Source: Lomentospora prolificans (lineage: Eukaryota; Ascomycota; Sordariomycetes; Microascales; Microascaceae). Taken from it: a stretch of DNA of 64,000 nt. The notes below the pieces were generated by a model, which saw only the letters and a list, made by a program, of their open reading frames with translations, did no database searches and was not told the DNA's origin. A program made the position numbers and the translations under genes. The DNA lies in assembly GCA_029532625.1 (NCBI GenBank), contig JARFXM010000011.1, forward strand, positions 930,001 through 994,000. The letters are read 5' to 3'. Of the stretch, positions 24,152 to 33,396 are shown piece after piece. Position 1 is the stretch's first letter; each line of letters begins with the position of its first letter.

Positions 24152-26008
24152 CTAAATCTTCCAGTATACGTTATAATTGAATCCGTGAGCCTCATAGAAC
24201 GGTACAAGATTGACTGCCTGTCCGTTTGAAGTGCCCTTGAAGGACAACGTAATGCCATCCCTCTGCACAGAGGTGACATCGAGGGCAGGAATGCCACTAA
24301 GACTCGAATCGCCATAATTGCCACAGAGAATCACGGGCCCAAAGGCCAAAGCCGCTACGCTCGGGTCATCGTTGGCGGGCACAGTATGCAAGCTCATGGG
24401 GAAGTCGACCTTCACGACATCGCCGGATAGCCATTTTCTTGACACTTCAGCATAGGATCCAGCCTGCGGCCTAGCCACCTCTTCGCAATTGATGGAAATC
24501 TTGGCATCCGACGCCCAAGATGGGATGCGAATGCGAAGGGTAAACTCGGCGTCGCCGTTGATCATCAGCTTGGAGGATTCGCCAGCAGGGAACTCGGTCA
24601 CCTGCTGGACCCTAACTCCCTTCTCAGTCCAATCTAGCGTTGAGGGGATGAAGAGGTTGACATAGAGATTTTCCTCATCCTTGAAGTAGATCGAATCCAT
24701 CAACTTGGAATTTGTCTCAATCTGCGTTCCTTGGCAGCACCAAAACGAATCATCGTCGGTGCTCCACGTACCACCGCCCCATGCGGGGCCAACGCCTCTT
24801 CTACCGCCGGGATTCAAAGGCGTGAAATATGTAATGTGACCGTGGTCGGACTCGGGATTTTGAGCACCGAGCAAATGGTTCAAGAGAGCCCTCTCGTAAA
24901 AATCAAAGTAGTCCGTATCCTCGGGATCCATCACCCACAGCTCCCTGGTCAACTTGAGCATGTTGTAAGTATTGCACGCCTCGCAGGTGTCATTGTCCAA
25001 GAATTCAGCAATTGCGTTAGGAGGCCGAAAGTGCTCGGACCGGCTGTTCCCGCCGATCGCGTACGTGTGCGCGTTAACAGTCATGGCCCACGCATTCTTG
25101 GCGATGTCGAGGTAGCGCGTATTCCCGGAAGCCTTGAACTCCTTGGCTGCGCCAATCCACTTGGGGACCTGTGTGTTGGCGTGCAGCCCATTCAGCCGAT
25201 CCTGGTTCGCGGCCAGCGGGTCGAAGACGACCTGGTGGTCAAACCGCTGAGCGACGGTAAGCCAGCGGTTATCGCCAGTCTGGTGCGCGACATCGGCAAG
25301 AACCTCATTCATGCCGCCAAACTCGGTTTGCATCATCTCCTGCATCTGTGCATAGCTGAGCTTACCAGTGCGCGAGTCAACCCAGCCGGCCATGCCCAGG
25401 AGGACGTCTTTGGCGGTCTCATCTCCGAGGAAGCGCCACACGTCCAGGAGACCAGCCATCGTCTTATGGATGGCGTAATAAGGCACGTTGCCGTTGCTTA
25501 GCGTGCGTTTTTCCACGGCTTCAATCTCGGATTCGGGGAAACCGGAGAGGTATCCCTCGCTGTACCCCTTCGCCGGGTTGTTGGCCTGACATTTCTTGAG
25601 TTCAGCGGAGAAGTAGGTTGCCTTGTCTTTGCACGCTTGCTCGCCGAGAACAGACCAGCAGTATGCCCAAGCGGTTAGGACATGACCCTGGTAATGCGTC
25701 CTGAACGGGAAATCGGGGGCATCCCAGCCGCCGTGGGGTGTAGCTCCCTGAGTCGATAAGCCGTGGTTGGAGCGAAAGTTGTATAGAAGCCTGTCGGGGT
25801 CAACCCAGAGAAGGTAGGAGAGCGTCCGATTCTGGTTGTCTGCCCAGCGACTGTCGCCTAATGACACAGAGCTTAGCTCGAAGGGCTGCACGAGCACACC
25901 GGTCTCGGTGCCGGCAGGGGGTACCACCTGAGCCATGGCCGGGGATGATAGCATGCTCAGTGTAAGAGCGGCTAGAGCGCCAAGCGAGCTGGATCCGAGA
26001 CTCCGCAT
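24152..26008 (-). CDS. Secreted GH127 beta-L-arabinofuranosidase
   Basis: Intronless, 618 aa with a signal peptide (residues 1 to about 26, ending AMA). The whole length matches the GH127 (PF07944) architecture: an (alpha/alpha)6 barrel with HYQGHVLTAWAYCW, FGGMNEVLADVAHQTGD and HANTQVPKWIGAAKEF, then a beta-sandwich C-terminus. The zinc-binding and catalytic cysteines of the family are represented by TCEACNTYNMLKLTRELW (Cys342 and Cys345 region) and FWCCQGTQIE (Cys424-Cys425). Characterised bacterial GH127 enzymes remove terminal beta-L-arabinofuranose, for example from hydroxyproline-linked arabinans of extensins; fungal relatives are secreted. It probably acts on plant cell-wall glycoproteins or polysaccharides. 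An 18-bp palindrome containing the TATA core lies 83 bp upstream. Confidence 0.93.
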   Translation of the reverse strand: MRSLGSSSLGALAALTLSMLSSPAMAQVVPPAGTETGVLVQPFELSSVSLGDSRWADNQNRTLSYLLWVDPDRLLYNFRSNHGLSTQGATPHGGWDAPDFPFRTHYQGHVLTAWAYCWSVLGEQACKDKATYFSAELKKCQANNPAKGYSEGYLSGFPESEIEAVEKRTLSNGNVPYYAIHKTMAGLLDVWRFLGDETAKDVLLGMAGWVDSRTGKLSYAQMQEMMQTEFGGMNEVLADVAHQTGDNRWLTVAQRFDHQVVFDPLAANQDRLNGLHANTQVPKWIGAAKEFKASGNTRYLDIAKNAWAMTVNAHTYAIGGNSRSEHFRPPNAIAEFLDNDTCEACNTYNMLKLTRELWVMDPEDTDYFDFYERALLNHLLGAQNPESDHGHITYFTPLNPGGRRGVGPAWGGGTWSTDDDSFWCCQGTQIETNSKLMDSIYFKDEENLYVNLFIPSTLDWTEKGVRVQQVTEFPAGESSKLMINGDAEFTLRIRIPSWASDAKISINCEEVARPQAGSYAEVSRKWLSGDVVKVDFPMSLHTVPANDDPSVAALAFGPVILCGNYGDSSLSGIPALDVTSVQRDGITLSFKGTSNGQAVNLVPFYEAHGFNYNVYWKI

Positions 26009-26091
26009 GGTGCTAAATCCGCGAACCCGGTGATGGTGACGATGGTGATCAATTACCCCCCCAAAGGAAGAGTTTCTTAAGGATTAAATCA

Positions 26092-26109
26092 TGACTTATA
26101 TATAAGTCA
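26092..26109. promoter_or_regulatory. Perfect 18-bp palindrome with central TATATATA, upstream of GH127
   Basis: TGACTTATATATAAGTCA reads identically on both strands. It lies 83 bp upstream of the GH127 start codon and could combine the TATA box with a dyad binding site. CreA-like GTGGGG boxes occur further upstream (near 26264-26269, and as CCCCAC near 26444). Confidence 0.5.
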
Positions 26110-26852
26110 AAATATTAGAGGGCTGCATGAGAGGATGCCAGTTAATTGGAGCGGCTTCCACATGTCTTGAACTCCAACATTAGACGACAAACGCGCAAAT
26201 CGATTCAAGGAACTCGTCCTCGAACCAACTCCACAAAAAGTTACGCGTCCAATCGCCCCGCCGATTCGTGGGGTTAAAGATCGACCGCAGGCAAGACGGA
26301 AGCGAGGATACCATGGCGGCTGCTACCTTTCCTCCTTAATTACTGTGGTTGGGTGGTGATCCAATCACACCCATTGGTGCGCATCGAGGGATTGTTGATT
26401 ATTACTCCAGGTTAACTTAAGAGCCGACATCAGTTTCGCCTTACCCCACAGCGAAGTGACCGGGGCGAGCGGGTGCACAAACCTTGGAGAACCTGGGACT
26501 TGGGAACTTTTCTACTTCACCTCGAAGCTTCAATAATATCACTTACATGAGCACTGTAAGTATCACTTCGTGGAACGCCTACGTGGACCACCGAGAACTG
26601 AAGCGGAGGTCCACGTTGGAGCCCCAGATTGCTGCTGGTGCTGGATCCTGGGGTTATTAGTGGTAAATCAATTAGCTCACCGTAAAGTCGACAGATGATA
26701 CAAGGAGATCGGAGACACACAGGATAGAGACTAAGATCTGCGAAAGTACCTCTACCAGGGAAAGAGACGGAAAAGAAAAAAAAAATTCGATTACTTCGAA
26801 GGAGAGTATTCACGCGGACAAGAATGGTGTGAGAAAAAAACGAGAAAAAAAT
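26110..26852. other. Promoter/intergenic region between GH127 and tRNA-Ala
   Basis: Upstream region of GH127 with two CreA-type (SYGGRG) hexamers. No gene seen; a short minus-strand frame overlapping the tRNA terminator is not credible. Confidence 0.5.
26845..26851 (-). terminator. RNA polymerase III T-run terminator of tRNA-Ala
   Basis: Seven T residues on the minus strand, starting two bases after the 3' end of the tRNA; a second T-run follows at about 26834-26840. Confidence 0.85.
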
Positions 26853-26924
26853 TGGACACACCCGGAATCGAACCGGGGACCGCCTCTATGCTAAAGAGGA
26901 ATTATACCACTAAACCATGCGCCC
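26853..26924 (-). tRNA. tRNA-Ala (AGC)
   Basis: 72-nt cloverleaf without an intron. The acceptor stem is GGGCGCA with TGTGTCC plus discriminator A, and includes the G3:U70 wobble pair that is the alanine identity element. The anticodon stem CCTCT/AGAGG closes the loop TTAGCAT with anticodon AGC. The variable loop has five bases. The T arm is CCCGG-TTCGATT-CCGGG. The D arm is GTTT-AGTGGTA-type. No CCA is encoded, as expected for a nuclear gene. Confidence 0.95.
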
Positions 26925-27245
26925 TCTTTTCTGTGGAGTATTTCTCCGCAAGATGGCCTTGTAAAGCGGATTGGGATGCGTTATTCTAGTCTCAAGCCTA
27001 CCCAGGCCGCGACGGCTGTAATACTCACTGCCTCTCTACTTCTTTCGTTGAGCAATCTCTTGAGACGGAAGGCTACCAAATAATATTGGTTTGCTCTGGC
27101 TGTGCATTTTTTCCACACAGTCTGTAGCGAATGGTGATGCGCTTACCACATCCTTGAGCTGAATAACATCATCGTGGTGCATATCTCTCCTGGTCAGTGA
27201 CAACCTGGTAGTATGCCGCGTTCAAATAACAATCTCGTTTCCTCT

Positions 27246-27563
27246 TCATCTACATACCGGTCCCTCGAGGATACAAAGGAATAATGCAGAACACACAAGA
27301 TGGGCGCGCGTACTGGTCACTGATTGAATCAACCCAACAACACCAGTATCCAGACTTTTTGCAACATCTTTTAAGACAAGATCGCGCTCTCGGCGAAGAA
27401 GGGCAAGCCGCCGGTATCGATTTCTAAGATGAAGCCAAACCCCATCGCGCGGCAAGTTCCATCTTCTGAGGGTCTTCGACGCTATTACTTCAAGGGCTAT
27501 GTCTCCTACGGCAGTGGTAAGGCGGCGGCTCTCTATCCTGGAAGGACTTCCAAAGAATTTCAT
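27246..27563 (-). CDS. Hypothetical ORF or gene remnant, about 105 codons
   Basis: ATG at 27563 opens a basic, protein-like frame (LTTAVGDIALEVIASKTLRR, then WNLPRDGVWLHLRNRYRRLA) up to ILEGP. There a GTATGT donor suggests an intron. Possible acceptors near 27195 and 27143 lead to continued open reading (LKDVVSASPFATDC and beyond), but I could not choose one confidently. No domain recognised. It sits beside a TpA-rich segment and a solo LTR, so it may be a broken gene. The coordinates given are the unspliced frame only. Confidence 0.3.
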   Translation of the reverse strand: MKFFGSPSRIESRRLTTAVGDIALEVIASKTLRRWNLPRDGVWLHLRNRYRRLALLRRERDLVLKDVAKSLDTGVVGLIQSVTSTRAHLVCSALFLCILEGPVCR

Positions 27564-27844
27564 GTGTGTATTGGGAGCTCAGCTGAGAGTGCCCTCAGCC
27601 GTCTTTAGTGCTCGGGGCTGGACCTTCCAACTCCGCCGGGAATCTCTTCAACTGGCCTCCGCGGATCCACAACCACCAGAAGCGTCCCTCATTCCTTTCC
27701 CCAGGCTTCATCGGGCAAGGATCAAAGTGGCCGGTGGAGACAAGGGACGACGTGTATTGGTATATAGAAACCAGTAGTGCGCGCTCACTCCATTACAATT
27801 CAATCTTCAGGGACACAAGCGGAGCTCTCACAAGTATAGAGTAG

Positions 27845-28140
27845 CGGCAATGTAATCAGTTCAGTCAGATTAGTCTCAACCCTATATCTGATCTAACTAC
27901 CAGATTTAACACCCAACTACTAATTAAACTATAGTTTAACTACTAAAGCCTTCCTTAACTAGACGTTAATAAAGCTATTCCTAAGCCCTTAATAGCCTAA
28001 TTATTTTAGAGAAAGATATTGCCGACCTTAAATACTCCCTAGCTACCTTCATACTTTAATAATAGCTATATTATCTTAACTATTGCGTCCTAAAGGCAAT
28101 GCGTTTAGCTTATAATTCTTAGCTGTAACTGGCTAGCCAC
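27845..28140. repeat. TpA-rich segment, probably RIP-degraded transposon relic
   Basis: About 300 bp with many TA-containing words (ACTACTAATTAAACTATAG, TTAATAAAGC, TTAATAGCC), sharply AT-richer than its flanks. This is the composition left by repeat-induced point mutation in Pezizomycotina. I could not identify the source element. Confidence 0.5.
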
Positions 28141-28184
28141 CTAGGCGACGCACTAGGTGAGGCCGAATGAGTCTATTATTATCT

Positions 28185-28220
28185 ACAGAGATACAGAGAT
28201 ACAGAGATACAGAGATACAG
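28185..28220. repeat. Octanucleotide array (ACAGAGAT), 4.5 copies
   Basis: Four full copies of ACAGAGAT from 28185 and a half copy ACAG that directly abuts the start of the LTR at 28221. Confidence 0.85.
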
Positions 28221-28539
28221 TGTTACGGCTTTCACCGTGCTGCTTACCTGCTAGCTGCCGAGCTGCCAGCAAGTAAGTCAGTGAGGGTACTGTGGCACTA
28301 TTCACAGTAATCGTTGTGGTCGCTGGTTCACGTAAGTCACCTCTGCATAGTCTGTAGGTATGCAAGTAGGTGTTCTCTTGTGGTGGTAAAATAGTCTTAT
28401 TCTGCTCTAGCTAGTATGTGGTTCCTTGCTTCCTTTATATATTCCTTGCGTTCCTGCTTGCTGGCCTCAGGTGTCGCTTGCTTACTTCCGAACTTCTGCC
28501 AGGGCGTGCCCATGCTTGCTTGCATGGTATAGTGTAACA
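28221..28539. mobile_element. Probable solo LTR, 319 bp
   Basis: Begins TGTTACGG and ends GTGTAACA, so the ends form the inverted repeat TGTTAC...GTAACA expected of LTR retrotransposons. The flanking bases are (T)ACAG before and (G)ACAG after, a 4-bp perfect or 5-bp one-mismatch target-site duplication. No internal domain or second copy is in the window, which fits a solo LTR left by recombination. Orientation cannot be set. Confidence 0.55.
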
Positions 28540-28555
28540 GACAGAGAAGAAGAGA

Positions 28556-28702
28556 GGAAGAGAGGAAGAGAGGAAGAGAGGAAGAGAGGAAGAGAGGAAG
28601 AGAGGAAGAGAGGAAGAGAGGAAGAGAGGAAGAGAGGAAGAGAGGAAGAGAGGAAGAGAGGAAGAGAGGAAGAGAGGAAGAGAGGAAGAGAGGAAGAGAG
28701 GA
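28556..28702. repeat. Octanucleotide array (GGAAGAGA), about 18 copies
   Basis: Nearly perfect tandem copies of GGAAGAGA, a pure purine strand of about 150 bp, preceded by related degenerate units from about 28541. The unit length of 8 makes any frame through it a period-8 peptide, so the open frame over it is not taken as a gene. Confidence 0.95.
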
Positions 28703-28942
28703 TATAGGAGTAGGGGGCTAGCTAGAGTAATCTAGTATTATATCGAGTGCTAGTAGTTCATTAGGCAATGCTTAGGGGCTGGTGACTAAGGTGCGGTTGG
28801 ACATGCATTGGTAGGCGCCGATGATATAGGGGGAATACGGGATAAGCCTGGACAATAGGTTCGATAATCTAATGTATGTTGGTTCGCTATCTTCTATAAA
28901 TTCAATGAGAGATATATCGATCCTTCACTCTTGTTTAGATGT
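28703..28942. other. AT-rich spacer, nothing seen
   Basis: 240 bp between the purine array and the acetyltransferase 3' end. Confidence 0.4.
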
Positions 28943-29699
28943 CTAGCACGGGCTCAACAGTCTGACAACCTTGGCCGGTGAACCTATCGCCACGGAAAAG
29001 TCGGGAATGCTCTTGGTAACAATACTACCAGCTCCGATCGTGCAACCCTTGCCGATCGTAACACCAGGCATGATCGTCGTGTTCCCACCGATCCAGCAAT
29101 CATCACCAATGGTCACCGGCTTGGCGTACTCAATCTCATCCCGCCTTGATTGGACTTCCACCTCGTGTGTTGCTGCGAAGATAGAAACGAATGGGCCAAA
29201 CATGACGCGGTTCCCAATCGTCACCAGGCCACAGTCGAGGATCACAAGGCTATATATACTAGTTAATCTTTATACTATAGTAAGACACTCATGGAGGCGC
29301 ACTTGAAATTGGAGTAAAACCTGTCTCCGATGGAAATATTGCACCCATAATCAATATTCACGGGAGGTTCAATGAAGCAGTCCTCCCCAATCTTTCCGAG
29401 AATCCCCTTGAGCATCTTTTCACGGTCGGCCGTAAGGGATTTGGGAGTGGCATCGTCGGGAAAATGGTGGTTGTACATGTGCATAAACCGTCTTGCGCGG
29501 AAGCGACTGTTGACTAGCTTTTCTTCCTGGGCGTTATATCTGTCTTTATTTAGAAAACAAGCGATAGACAGGCTAATTAGAGAGTCAGGTTTCCCTACAG
29601 TTGTCCCGAAATCATCTTCTCGTACTCCTCGCACCAAGGGGTATTGGCGAGCTCTCTCGCCTTGGCGATGATAGCTGCGTCCTTCTTGTCGCTGGCCAT
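28943..29699 (-). CDS. Maltose/galactoside-type O-acetyltransferase (left-handed beta-helix)
   Basis: Exons 29699..29599, 29539..29303, 29249..28943; 214 aa. Start MASDKKDAAIIAKARELANT; the unspliced frame with an upstream Met is out of register. The N-terminal part (residues 20-80) is the maltose-acetyltransferase helical domain. Then come hexapeptide repeats: IEPPVNIDYGCNISIGDRFYSN, and VTIGDDCWIGGNTTIMPGVTIG with KGCTIGAGSIVTKSIPD. The second intron uses a GTGCGC donor, which yields FYSNFNLVILDC, the expected family sequence. The family's usual loop histidine is present in FAATHEVE. It transfers acetyl from acetyl-CoA to a sugar hydroxyl, probably as a cytosolic trimer. TATAAAG at 29842-29848. 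Confidence 0.92.
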
Positions 29700-30246
29700 G
29701 GTGGTTGATGTTGGTCCGTGAAGATGTGGAGGGGTAAAGATGCTTCAAACTCGGGAAACAGGCTGGATGGCGGGGTCGCCAAGGAAGAATGAGATCAATT
29801 GAGATTGGGGATGCCGACTAGGCCCGAATACCCGGCGATGGCTTTATATCGACTTATTAGTAACAGCCAAGAAAGAACGACCCCCTGCGCCACGGGAACC
29901 CGAAGGAGCCCACCTAGCAGCAGGAGGTGGGCTTCTGCTCATGGAGAAACTCTCGGCAGCGCCGACAGATGAAAACTCCGATTCCGTTTTTAGCGCCATC
30001 TTCCTTCGATCTGGACCGAGTGACCAAAAGTCAATCCGAGCACTAACAGTGACTGACCTAATATCTTTATTCACGAATTTGTGCAGTGGAATAATAGTAT
30101 GTGTGAGTAACGTGCCGAGTGGGGGCACGTTAACCGAAATTCTCCCATTATTGTACAAACGATTTGGTTTGATCTGACAGGAACAGTGACGGCCAGCGTT
30201 ATCTTATCTGTCTGACCGCCTAAAGTTTTAATTTATTTCCATTACA
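29700..30246. other. Intergenic, TATA-like box at 29842-29848
   Basis: Promoter of the acetyltransferase (TATAAAG, 142 bp upstream) and 3' flank of the MFS gene. No gene seen. Confidence 0.5.
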
Positions 30247-31770
30247 TTACTCTTGATGCAGTGCCGGATTGCCAACACTCTTGGGCCGAGGGACCAGCAA
30301 CCAAGCGATACCCGTAGCCGCAATAAGACCAACTAGCATGGGCTGTAGAATGGCAACGCCCTTTGACGCAGCAATCACACCGGTAACGATGGGAAAGAAG
30401 GAACCACCCATCTGGGCGAGAACGAAGACGAACGCAAGTGCAGTGGAGTGAGACTCGGGCGGGAAGATCTTGGCCCCAAGCGCCATGCCCTGCGGTGCGA
30501 GTTAGAATTGAGGGATCTTGGGGCGGTTCTTTGTGACACTTACGGCAGCGAAGAGAGGGCCGGAGAAGAAACCGAAAAATGTGATGGCGATTGAGGCCGA
30601 GATAATATTGGGAACCCTGGTGCCGCACGTTAGGTGGCTCTGCAACAAAATTAAGGCAATGGATGGACGTACAGCCAGAATGTCAGCTGGAATGCAAGAC
30701 AGAGCACGCAATAGGAAAATACCATGCGTCTTTCTCCCCAGCGATGCGTAATTTCCGGTAGCAACAGCCGGCCCAAGAAAGTGCCGCCGTTGTAACCAGC
30801 GGGAACATATCCCATCTTGGCGAGATCTCCATCTCTAACGACGACGAGATATTCAACTATCCAGCCGCTGGCTGTGAGGACAGCGCCCAAATAGAAGAAG
30901 TAAAAGATGCTGAGGACCCAAACTCCGGGAATGCTTAGCGCTTTTTTCATCATCTTGTTGGCGCCAGGGCTCTTGCTTTCCTGATCCGCGCTGGGAGGCC
31001 CACTCCGGTTCTTGAGCCTAAAAGTATCCCAGAAAGCGTACAGGGCAAGACCTAAGTTGGCAACGCCGATTCCGAGAGGCACTACGTAGAACAAATTCCA
31101 CCGGGAGGGATTACTCGCAGAGGCGACGGCATTCGAAGCAAAAGGACTGACGAGACATCCGAGGGCGTACATGGCGTGGATAAAGCCAAGCCAGCGGTGA
31201 GGAGACTTGACGGTGGCAACAAAGGTGTTGCAGTGTGTGTCCTGGTAGGCCTGTCCGAGGCTGACAAAGAAAAAGGTGCATGCCCAGAAGGCGAACGGCG
31301 CCATGAACGTACGGAGGGCAGAGCCGAGGATTTGCATCACCGCGCCCAAGGCGAGCATCGCCCCAAGATCAAGGTATTCCGAGAGATAGGCGTTGGTCGC
31401 CGCAGCCGCGAGCCAGCCGACAAAGTTTGCACCGAAGCTAACGCAGGGCTTGTATCAAACCTTTCATGTGAATGAAGATAGTTACGGGTATGGGGACGAC
31501 TTACACGCTGGACATGGTGGTAGTGTTGATGTCGTATTCTCGAATGGCGTACGGGATAATGGTGCCGATACTGCCATCGCTCACGCCGCTCACAAAAAAT
31601 GCTAGGCCGGCGCTCATGACGCAAATCGTCATCTTGGAGTCCATCTGTTTCCCTGATTGTGAATCCACAGGCTGAGGCTGCGGATCTGGCACGCTACTCG
31701 CCTTGACAGGCTGGGGCTCAACCATCTCCACCGTCTCCGTCGTCGACTGCGTCATAGTGGTAGTCGCCAT
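30247..31770 (-). CDS. MFS transporter (fucose-permease / BSC6-like)
   Basis: Exons 31770..31505, 31437..30673, 30616..30544, 30489..30247; 448 aa. I start it at MATTTMTQ rather than six codons upstream, a minor choice. The sequence has the MFS pattern of fungal FucP/Bsc6-like permeases: ICVMSAGLAFFVSGVSDGSIG in TM1, GANFVGWLAAAATN in TM2, SLGQAYQDTHCNTFVA in TM4, FIHAMYALGCLVSPF in TM5, WIVEYLV and NGGTFLGRLLLPEITHRWGERR after the central loop, and a small 73-nt exon giving VPNIISASIAITFFGFFSGP. The substrate is unknown; relatives are annotated as sugar-like permeases. Membrane protein with a hydrophilic, Pro-rich N-tail. Confidence 0.9.
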
Positions 31771-33396
31771 CGTGTTCCAAAATTTCAATTGTGACGTTGC
31801 AAAAGTGCAACTTCAATCAATCCCAACAAAAAAAGGAAAAGAAAAAAAAAATCGACAGGCAAATTCCAAGAAAATAAGAAAATAGGGGGATGGTTGGATT
31901 CCGATGCATTCGGCAAATCTCTGGAACATCAACCTGGAGCAAAAAGCTGGGCAAGATATCGGTTGCGATCCCGGAATGCCGGAGAGAGCATCATCTGACA
32001 GTTGCGGGGCAACAACAGTGCTTCACCCCGCTCAACACCGCCTGGTGAGACGCATGGCGAGACATTAAAACCAACCTTGGGATTTCTTCGCAATTTCCTG
32101 GGCCATCTGGAAGCCCTGTGATAGCCGACGTTGGGGCTGCCGATTCAGACCCTGCTGGGTCGCGGGGTTCACGACTCGTGGGCCGAGCTTCCAATTTCCC
32201 ACGAGGCTAACCAATGTGCTATACTCGAAAAGAGCTGCTGCCTGTACTACTTTTCTTTCCTACTCCCTGGTTTCATCAGCCACATCTGGAAGAGGAGGTT
32301 AGGACGACATTGGCGGCACTCTTGGTGTTGTTTACGAGAAAATGGTTGCCGTGGCATCAAATTTGGTCGCCTGCCACGCAACGCTCCTTGTCCAGAGGAG
32401 GTGCGTCCACAATCTAGGGCGCCACAAGCGTAGCTGCTAATCCGGTAAGGAGCGTATGGGATGGGAAACATGATAAAATCTTGGACAAACTAGGCGACTG
32501 GGGTGCGTGTTATTACGAGCAATATCTCTGGGCATCTTAGGTGCAAGACCGCAGATGTTGTAGAATGTCACCTCTAGTCAATTTAGAGTTGAAAGTGTCA
32601 CATATTGTTATTTTCTGATATAAATTCATAAATACCAAGCTAGAAGGATGCAACCCATTACCTACTTATAGTGTATTAGTGAAATATTGTTGGAAAGGCA
32701 GTGGGAATGGAAGGAAGGAACGACTGTGTTTCCATGTATCAAGTTACACCTGCTTTAGTAAAATGAATGAAAAATCAGGAATGGCAGAAGCAAGGTAAAT
32801 ATGGAAATCTCCTAGGGAAAAGATCTCAACTGAGTAATATTACGAGCCATCATCAATAACTTCGAAAGGAGAGGTCGCATCTGATCTGTCGCTATCATAT
32901 TATGTATCAGACGCTGGCCTTTCTCCAGCGCGGCAAAACTGGTTTCAACATGCCCGAAACTAACTAACTAGCTGAAACTAGCTGTAGAGAAACTTACAGT
33001 GTGAGATATCCCATAAAGGTGAGGACCTAGCAACTATCCCTCCGATAAAGTATGATAACAACAGATAGTATTTTCATATATTGGTCGCTATGTCATGGTA
33101 GAGATTTTAGTATTTGTGAGGTGCTTTGAGCTTAGCGCTCAATGTCTATGTGATGTGCATGTATCTCGCTCACGGGAATAACTTGTTCTGTGGTTCACAC
33201 TAATTTTAACTATCAGGAGCTAGTTTAATAATATCATGAAGAATAATACTATATTAACCACCCTATATATGACATTCAAAGATACAAGAATAGAACTAAG
33301 TGAAAGGGTAGATTTCTTCTTCATATTATATCCTCGCGTAACCCTCTTCGGCGCGAAGCTCCGGCCTTAAAACCGCTCAGTGTTGGCCTACCGCTT
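31771..33396. other. Intergenic, AT-richer from about 32.5 kb, no gene seen
   Basis: Only short frames. From 32.5 to 33.3 kb the sequence is AT-richer with many short TA-containing words, perhaps an old degenerate insertion. Confidence 0.45.

Noticed and set aside
28185..28702. CRISPR-like spaced repeats
   Set aside because: Repeats are contiguous octamers without unique spacers, and the DNA is eukaryotic.
28426..28707. Open frame of repeated Glu-Arg-Lys-Arg-Gly type peptide
   Set aside because: It is a translation of the 8-bp purine array, not a gene.
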